Below are positions 59,201 to 64,000 of a stretch of DNA of 64,000 nt, in pieces. The notes below the pieces were generated by a model that saw nothing but the letters and a program-made list of their open reading frames with translations, did not search any database and was not told where the DNA came from. Within the stretch, counting starts at the first letter, position 1. Every line of letters starts with the position of its first letter. A program made the position numbers and the translations under genes. Source of the DNA: Elysia chlorotica (lineage: Eukaryota > Mollusca > Gastropoda > Plakobranchidae); assembly GCA_003991915.1 (NCBI GenBank), contig RQTK01000176.1, positions 481,502 through 545,501 on the forward strand. Reading direction: 5' to 3'.

Positions 59201-61623
59201 GGGAAAGAGGTTGGCTATTACTTTCACATCTTGTCAGAGTATTCAATGAACTGGCAATTTTAAATCAACAGCTCTCTCTTACACTGGCATCTGATGTCAC
59301 TGGTATTTGCTTTCTGTGTCACATTAATCTTGCTTTTGAAGTTATCAAACTTTTATGTTTAAAATTCACAATTTTTTTAAAATGCCTCTCTTGTTTGTGT
59401 ACATATATCTTTAGGCTAAAAGTACTTGGACAATAATAGTTTACTTCAGTCACATCTTTCCTGTTGATCTTATTATTTCTCCTCATCACTACTTAAATGT
59501 AGTCATTGAGCGTTATCTGAGAATTTCATGCAATTAAATAAATTGCTTTTCAGCTTTGCCCACAAAGATTTGAGTTTTGAAAGAGGCGTTATTCAGTCCC
59601 ATATACTATGATGGATGATCATACAATATGTACACTACTATAATAGTCTAATGAGCTGTTCGGAAATATTTTAAATGCAATGTGCTTTACATGCATGTAC
59701 AGTTTGAATTAAGGTAATGATAGCGAAATGTTTGATTTAAATTAAGATGTACTAATTCAGTAATTGTGGTCTTTTCTTTTTTCATTTCTCTACTTTCATA
59801 TTATCTGTGGATGCCTCTAACAAAATTATATGCATAAATATAAAAAAAAAATATGCTTTTGTTTCAACCAACAGATAGAAGTCTTAGAATCCTTGGTAAA
59901 TATTATGAAGGAGTTACCTGTCAGTCAAGCATCAATGCTAAAACATTTGGTAGAAGGTTATGGTGAGAAGATTTTATTTATTTATTTTTTATTTTTGTTT
60001 TTTGACAAAAATTGTCATTGATAAATTAATTTAGTTTAACAGATTTGCTAAAGATTCTAATGTTTTGTGGGTTCAGATGGAAGATCCATTACATTTTGTA
60101 TGAGTTTTTGTCATTTATTTGGATAATGCGATGATCCTTCATTAGTGAAGAAATTTAAATTAAGGATCTAAAGCTTTGTACATAAATTTGTATTTGGCGT
60201 TAAAAGATCAGATGTAAAATGATCTTGTGCTAGAGTCAAAATGTATTTATAAGTAAAATAATGTCAAATCATACAATTGTCAATAAATCTGGCCTCAAAA
60301 ATTTATTTGAAAGATCTAGACTCAAATGAAATTAATTGATGCCTTTGGTTCTGCGTAACCACGCAATAATTAGTTTTTTTTGCTTATTTTCTTTAGTATC
60401 TGTTGGTAATCTGAAGCAAGCCGCAGAGGCAGTTCAACAGTTTGCCTTGGACTACAATCTCCCTCCAAGGAAAACAGTAGAATTTCTTATAAAAGCCTAT
60501 GACAGCAGCGGTGAAGATGTTCCAGAGGCTCTCAGATCACTTTCATCCAAGTTCAATGAGGTTTGTTCCAGCACTTGCTGTTTCTTTTATATGTGAGATA
60601 AGGGCCATTACTGTATAAAGAAGCCTCATTTGAATTAAGTGTTTTTTCCTATTTTAAAGCATAAACCTTATTAAACTTTAAAGCAACTAGATACATTACT
60701 TATGTATTATAAAGTTGATGTAAAAGAGTCTCAAAAAAATTAGTAGCAGGGAAAGGAACAATTATACAGGAAAAGCAGTAACAGAAGGAGATGGATGGGG
60801 AAGTAATGAGTTGGAGTAGGATGAACTAGGGGAGTAGGAGCAGTAAGCGAAGGATAAGGAGTTAGAAGAGGAACAGGAACAGAGTGATCTGAGCAGGAGG
60901 AGGAGGCGCATGCAGAAACGAAGTGGGGGGGGGGGGGGGGGAGGGGGAGGGGGGGAGAGAAGCGTGTAAGAGGGGGAACCGAAGCAGATGTAGATACATA
61001 GGAGGAAGTGCAGGAGCAGGGGAAACAAAATATGAACAGGAGGGATTGCAGGCGGAGGATGGCCTGCAGAATGAGCAGGAGGAAAAGCAGAGGGAAGAGG
61101 AGGAAGTGAGAACAGGAAGGAGGGAGGAGGAGTAAGAAACAGCAGTAGGGAGGAGGAGAAAGGAAGAGCAGAGGGAGGAGCACAGACCTTAACAGGAGAG
61201 ATAGTGAGAATTGCCATTGCTGAAGCTTATTTATAAGTATACAAGTGTTTTTACCCACTAACGGTAATGATTTTTATCTTGTAATTGGCACCAATAAAAA
61301 GAATTGCGCAAATTTTTCAGAGCCTGGGTGGTTTTAACCCACGAGTGGCGGTGAAGGTTGTTTTTTTTTTAGTTTTTCGTCTGTTGTGTTTTTACAGATT
61401 ACAACAAAGTCAGAACTCTCATTTGCATTATTAGCTTTCCATCATTAAAGTTATCAGTCAATTTTAATCTAAACACGTTGCATTTTTTAATTTAAAAATT
61501 GTTCTTTTCGTTCTTTTGTCACAGCCCACAGCACAGTCAGAGAAAGACCCATCTTCTTCAGACTCAGACACCCCTCCCTCAACAGGCAGTGATTTATCTG
61601 GTCGAACAGACACAGCCTCATAG
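37480..61623 (+). CDS. LRPPRC: LRPPRC-like mitochondrial pentatricopeptide protein (about 29 exons, 1,028 aa with one copy of the duplicated exon)
   Basis: Exons: 37480-37610, 39963-40087, 40377-40499, 40921-41042, 41392-41450, 43013-43099, 43820-43858, 44325-44412, 45703-45807, 46314-46502, 46987-47092, 48479-48516, 48695-48764, 51595-51737, 52474-52552, 53043-53140, 53355-53492, 54022-54090, 54858-54902, 55188-55325, 55838-55977, 56387-56469, 56999-57218, 57592-57716, 58303-58409, 58819-58887 and/or 59141-59209, 59875-59962, 60397-60560, 61525-61623. Every junction keeps frame. Residues 1-43 are Arg-rich and free of acidic residues until the end (MAALVRCGLLNLRVLGFAQL), a typical mitochondrial presequence. 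Residues about 128-300 carry clear PPR helix pairs (IKLYNIKLRAYCRNKKDFNA, VTYSLLVEGFCLKGDIEGAN, NIFNSFITGHLKAGSPEEA). The C-terminus is Ser/Thr/Asp-rich. In animals LRPPRC with SLIRP stabilises mitochondrial mRNAs. It is shorter than vertebrate LRPPRC (about 1,390 aa). The assignment rests on presequence, PPR layout and size class, not a search. Confidence 0.8.
37611..39962. other. LRPPRC intron 1
   Basis: This 2.35-kb intron holds AGATCT tracts near its start, a purine-rich stretch at about 38820-38960 and a short GA repeat at about 39587-39610. No coding exon is seen and none is needed for phase. Confidence 0.5.
37743..37858. repeat. AGATCT hexamer tracts
   Basis: Two tracts of tandem AGATCT units, 37743-37758 and 37833-37858, lie 260-380 bp downstream of the LRPPRC start in its first intron. 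The unit is a perfect palindrome. Confidence 0.85.
42666..42692. repeat. (CT)n microsatellite
   Basis: CT run in LRPPRC intron 5. That intron (41451-43012) otherwise shows no exon and only AT-rich sequence. Confidence 0.9.
44586..45305. mobile_element. Possible piggyBac-type MITE bounded by TTAA
   Basis: A 720-bp segment in LRPPRC intron 8 starts TTAACCCATTAAGCATGG and ends, read inward on the other strand, TTAACCTGTTGTCTGTGC. PiggyBac elements insert at TTAA and begin with CC(C/T). The terminal repeats agree only in the first six bases, so this is a weak call. Confidence 0.2.
45065..45084. repeat. (GT)n microsatellite
   Basis: Short GT run in LRPPRC intron 8, inside the TTAA-bounded segment. 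Confidence 0.9.
47696..47758. repeat. (CT)n microsatellite
   Basis: Pure CT run in LRPPRC intron 11, preceded by about 120 bp of degenerate CT/CTGT. The rest of that intron (47093-48478) contains AT-rich DNA with no exon. Confidence 0.95.
49709..49845. repeat. Dispersed repeat, copy 1
   Basis: This shares ordered blocks with 62213-62350: TGTATCAATTC(C/T)AAATTTA, then a G(C/T)(A/G)CAGTTC..AGCTTTT block, then CAGCAC..ATT(C/T)AAGTC. The two copies are about 12.5 kb apart in the same orientation. The family is unknown. Confidence 0.5.
49840..49907. mobile_element. 46-bp hairpin insert with (TTAC)n and an 11-bp target-site duplication
   Basis: CTAAGCTGCTT occurs at 49840-49850 and again at 49897-49907. 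Between them 49851-49896 holds three TTAC units followed by a near-perfect hairpin: outer arms CTGCCC and GGGCAG, inner arms TTGCC and GGCAA around a 3-nt loop. Read on the minus strand it is a hairpin followed by a (GTAA)n tail, as at the 3' end of a retroposon. Confidence 0.65.
49908..50375 (+). mobile_element. 3' fragment of a LINE reverse transcriptase
   Basis: Broken frames read KILKCLIWPVMMYGCAAWTI, then EMCLYSRLLRVKWTEKRTNK, then RKLRYSGHA, RKKGRPPT and ITHVSQDRNTWRYIVE. These are in the order of the C-terminal blocks of many LINE polymerases. It ends in GATGACGCCGATAGAGAGAGAG, a simple-repeat tail. Stops are present, so the piece is dead. It lies in sense orientation in LRPPRC intron 13. 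Confidence 0.8.
54091..54857. other. LRPPRC intron 18
   Basis: From about 54200 to 54760 the sequence is less AT-rich and more complex than other introns here, which suggests an old inserted element, but I could not match it to a family. No exon is seen. Confidence 0.3.
56165..56222. repeat. (CT)n microsatellite
   Basis: CT run with one TTT interruption in LRPPRC intron 21. Confidence 0.95.
58611..59236 (+). repeat. Tandem duplication carrying one LRPPRC exon
   Basis: Copy 1 (58611-58913) and copy 2 (58914-59236) begin with ATATACACAAGACTCTCTTG and end at TTTCACATCTTGTCA. They differ by a few bases, an 18-20 bp insertion in copy 2 upstream of the acceptor (CACCGTGTGTGTT) and small indels. 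The 69-nt exons, 58819-58887 and 59141-59209 (TPGLKMNERLINANC...), look identical, with the same acceptor and GTTGGC donor. Each is phase 0 to phase 0, so including one or both keeps the frame. Confidence 0.92.
60749..61200. repeat. Polypurine tract with long G-run
   Basis: About 450 bp of almost pure purine on the plus strand (GGAGCAGGAGGAGG-type units), with a G-run of about 17 near 60926-60942 followed by further G5-G6 runs to 60956. It lies in the last LRPPRC intron. The Pro/Leu/Ser-rich minus-strand ORFs are artefacts of the tract. Confidence 0.9.
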
Positions 61624-64000
61624 TCTCACTTTATTTACCGTACTGCAAATAGTATCCTGTAAAATTGTGTTGATTAATGTGTACATTTTTTTGTTAGAAA
61701 CATTTTGTTACACATGTAATGTATAGAAATATTGAATTTAAATGAGAAAGTGATACACGAACATAAACATTAAATTAGCTGATGATTAACACAGAGTCAT
61801 GTTCATGAGAGAATGAATGTGTGTGTATGTGTGTCTTCAAGGCTCTTAACTGTCATGCTGGTCCATTTTTAATGGCACAAGCCAATATTTTTATAATTAT
61901 TTGCCATAAATTAAGAAGAAAGTAACATTTACATGAAATATCTAAAATATATTTAGACCTGTATGTGTGCAAACAATTGTCGGATCTTTGACAACCATTG
62001 CCCATCAGTTTATTTTTACGTCCAAAATGCAAGTGTGGTCAAATTGACGGTGTGTCAGCAATCCTCCATTTTACCTGCAGCTTGCAGTTAAAGCGTCGAC
62101 AGTCGATCCTCGGACTGCCTTCTATAGTCGGCAGCTTCAGCCCCTTGCAAACAATATTGTCCGCATCATCAAAGAAACCCCGCTCTGATTGACACTCTCC
62201 ACGCTGTCATAAAATCAAGAAGTGTATCAATTCTAAATTTATATCGAGCATGCACAGTTCAATAGCTTTTGTTTCACAAAAATTTCATTTCTCTTTTTTC
62301 GCTCGACAACAGCACATTTAAGTCCATTTTGTTTGTTCACACGCAATTTGGGAACCGCCTTTCTCGAATTTTTTTATTATCATTTATCTCTTTCATGTAG
62401 ATTGGCTTTCTTTTGTTTTGTACAGGGCTGATGAAATCTACTGATGAAGTTTTGTAATTTAAGCTCCTTTAATATGGCCCTCAGAGAAGTTTGGAGAGCA
62501 GTAAAAAGACCATCATGATAGACGCACTGAATTCACAAATCATGCTAAAATATAGTCAAGATTTCAGTACAAATACACCTTTTAACTTGAACCGATAATC
62601 AACCACTTTTAATGATAATCAGTAGAAATTTGATTGGACTAGAAGTCTTCAGCAGTTAAAACTTTCAAGGAAAATTACCAGATCGCAGCACAGAAAAAGC
62701 AAAAAAAAAATGGCCAAAAACACGGACGGCGGACCGGTGTATGAACAGTTCACGGCACATAGGCAAATCCACTGATGATCCACAGGCTATTCGCCGATCC
62801 ACGGATGAGTGGCAACCCCAATTGTATATGATAGTATTGATACTTCATATTAATTATTATCTTCATTGGTTACAAAGTTAGGATGAATATCCTTTTGTAC
62901 CGGTACATTATTTTAGGATATCATCATAATTCAAATAGAATCTTGTTCGCATTTTAAAGAACTTTAAAAAAGCAAAACAAATTCCAATCAGGTAACTTTG
63001 AAACTTTCACTAAACTACCTAAATTTAAGTGTTCTCTTTTGATTTTGACCACAAAAAAAGATCCTCGCGGAAAAGTTCAAACAATTTGGTTATGGCTCAC
63101 ATGCAGGTCTAGATGTTGGATTGGACCTGTCTTTGGGTGTTGCCATACAAATCAAAACAGGTAGATTGCTAGCCATCCTCAAAATCGCTTAATTTCTTTG
63201 AGCTAAACAGTGTGGCTGTTGGAAAAGAAATTGTATTTATTTATTTACTTTTGGAGTAAGGAGTCAGTGTCTTCATAAAATGGATTGCAATTTTATTCTG
63301 GTCCACCATTGACAAATCATTTGCGTTATAATACAAATAAAAAGAAAAATTGCATATATGTATATAATTATTCTGTGCGTGTGAGTGCTTTTTTTTTCCA
63401 TTCTTCAGTCTCTAACTTCAATATTGCATTAAAAAAAATATAATTAATGTTATTTGCCTAATGAAATCACTCCCAGGGTGTAAAAAAACTGTAATGTGAT
63501 ACATAAATGAAAGTATTTTGTGTCCATGTTTTAATATTCAAAATTATGTTACTGATGATTGGCTCAAAGTCTTATATGAATCACTTAAATATAAAGAAAG
63601 GAAAAATTTAGGTGTCACTAAAACTTTATTTGGGCATATTCAACAATCCTCCTTATGAAATGTGAAATATTTATTACTACATCTAATGAGGCAGTTTAAA
63701 ATAGAAAACCTTCCCTAAGTTTTAAATGTATTGGATTTATTAAATCTGTGAAAAAATGTTACGATGATGTCAAATGCTTTAAAAAAAATTAATAAATAAG
63801 GAAAATACCACTTCAAATATATTTATCAACATAAATATATTAATAAATTTTATAGTTTGTTGAATTGAAATCAATTTATTTACAAGTGATAATGTGGTGG
63901 AAGTATTTGACAATGTTCTGACCATCAATTGTGTTGTCCCTTCACCAAACAAATTATGCTTATGGCATTGTTTCCCAAACAAGAAGTCTCTTAAAAATAG
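61624..64000. other. Region downstream of LRPPRC, no gene seen
   Basis: It contains the LRPPRC 3' UTR (no AATAAA in the first few hundred bases; ATTAAA-type hexamers near 61770), a copy of the dispersed repeat at 62213-62350, and AT-rich sequence. ORFs here are short and not gene-like. Confidence 0.5.
62213..62350. repeat. Dispersed repeat, copy 2
   Basis: Partner of 49709-49845, with the same block order: TGTATCAATTCTAAATTTAT, GCACAGTTCAATAGCTTTTG, CAGCACATTTAAGTCC. Confidence 0.5.

Noticed and set aside
59182..59436. Plus-strand ORF of 84 aa after the duplicated LRPPRC exon
   Set aside because: Read-through past the exon donor at 59210 in another frame.
60740..61258. Minus-strand Pro/Leu/Ser ORFs of 151 and 172 aa
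   Set aside because: Produced by the polypurine tract, where stop codons are scarce on the pyrimidine strand.

Overview
The window is eukaryotic nuclear DNA. It is AT-rich and full of introns with clean GT-AG boundaries, and it carries CT/GA and TATC microsatellites, AGATCT hexamer tracts, tRNA-derived SINE heads and decayed non-LTR retrotransposon pieces. The repeat style and gene content point to a lophotrochozoan, most likely a gastropod mollusc. That is inference; no taxon-specific marker was tested. All exon models were built by eye from splice sites and codon phase.

Layout. Positions 1-2,600: a TAA microsatellite, a dead RTE-like LINE with endonuclease and reverse transcriptase remains, and a tRNA-derived SINE. 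Positions 2,700-6,885: weakly supported exons of one or two small plus-strand genes (a TISU-like start, an MGCGAS acylation-type N-terminus, a coiled-coil exon and a Ser/Pro-rich terminal exon). Positions 6,954-13,022, plus strand: an eight-exon gene for a 417-residue protein with an N-terminal TIR domain and C-terminal HEAT repeats. Positions 17,920-28,194, minus strand: a twelve-exon gene for a 628-residue LRRC74A-like leucine-rich-repeat protein with two EF-hand loops. Positions 28,195-35,350: no gene seen. Positions 35,352-36,681, minus strand: PAXX, a non-homologous end-joining factor. Positions 37,480-61,623, plus strand: an LRPPRC-like mitochondrial pentatricopeptide protein of about 29 exons, arranged head to head with PAXX. 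Positions 61,624-64,000: no gene seen.

The four well-supported models stay in frame through every junction: TIR-HEAT 1,254 nt, LRR-EF-hand 1,887 nt, PAXX 615 nt, LRPPRC 3,087 nt with one copy of a duplicated exon. The genes do not form a common pathway. The TIR-HEAT and LRR genes are convergent neighbours. PAXX (nuclear DNA repair) and LRPPRC (mitochondrial mRNA maintenance) probably share a bidirectional promoter.

The most interesting items are the TIR-HEAT architecture with a possible NADase glutamate, a 69-nt tandem exon duplication in LRPPRC, the 68-bp gap between a stop codon and the TIR-HEAT start, decayed copies of the last TIR-HEAT splice acceptor, and a 46-bp hairpin insert flanked by an 11-bp target-site duplication.
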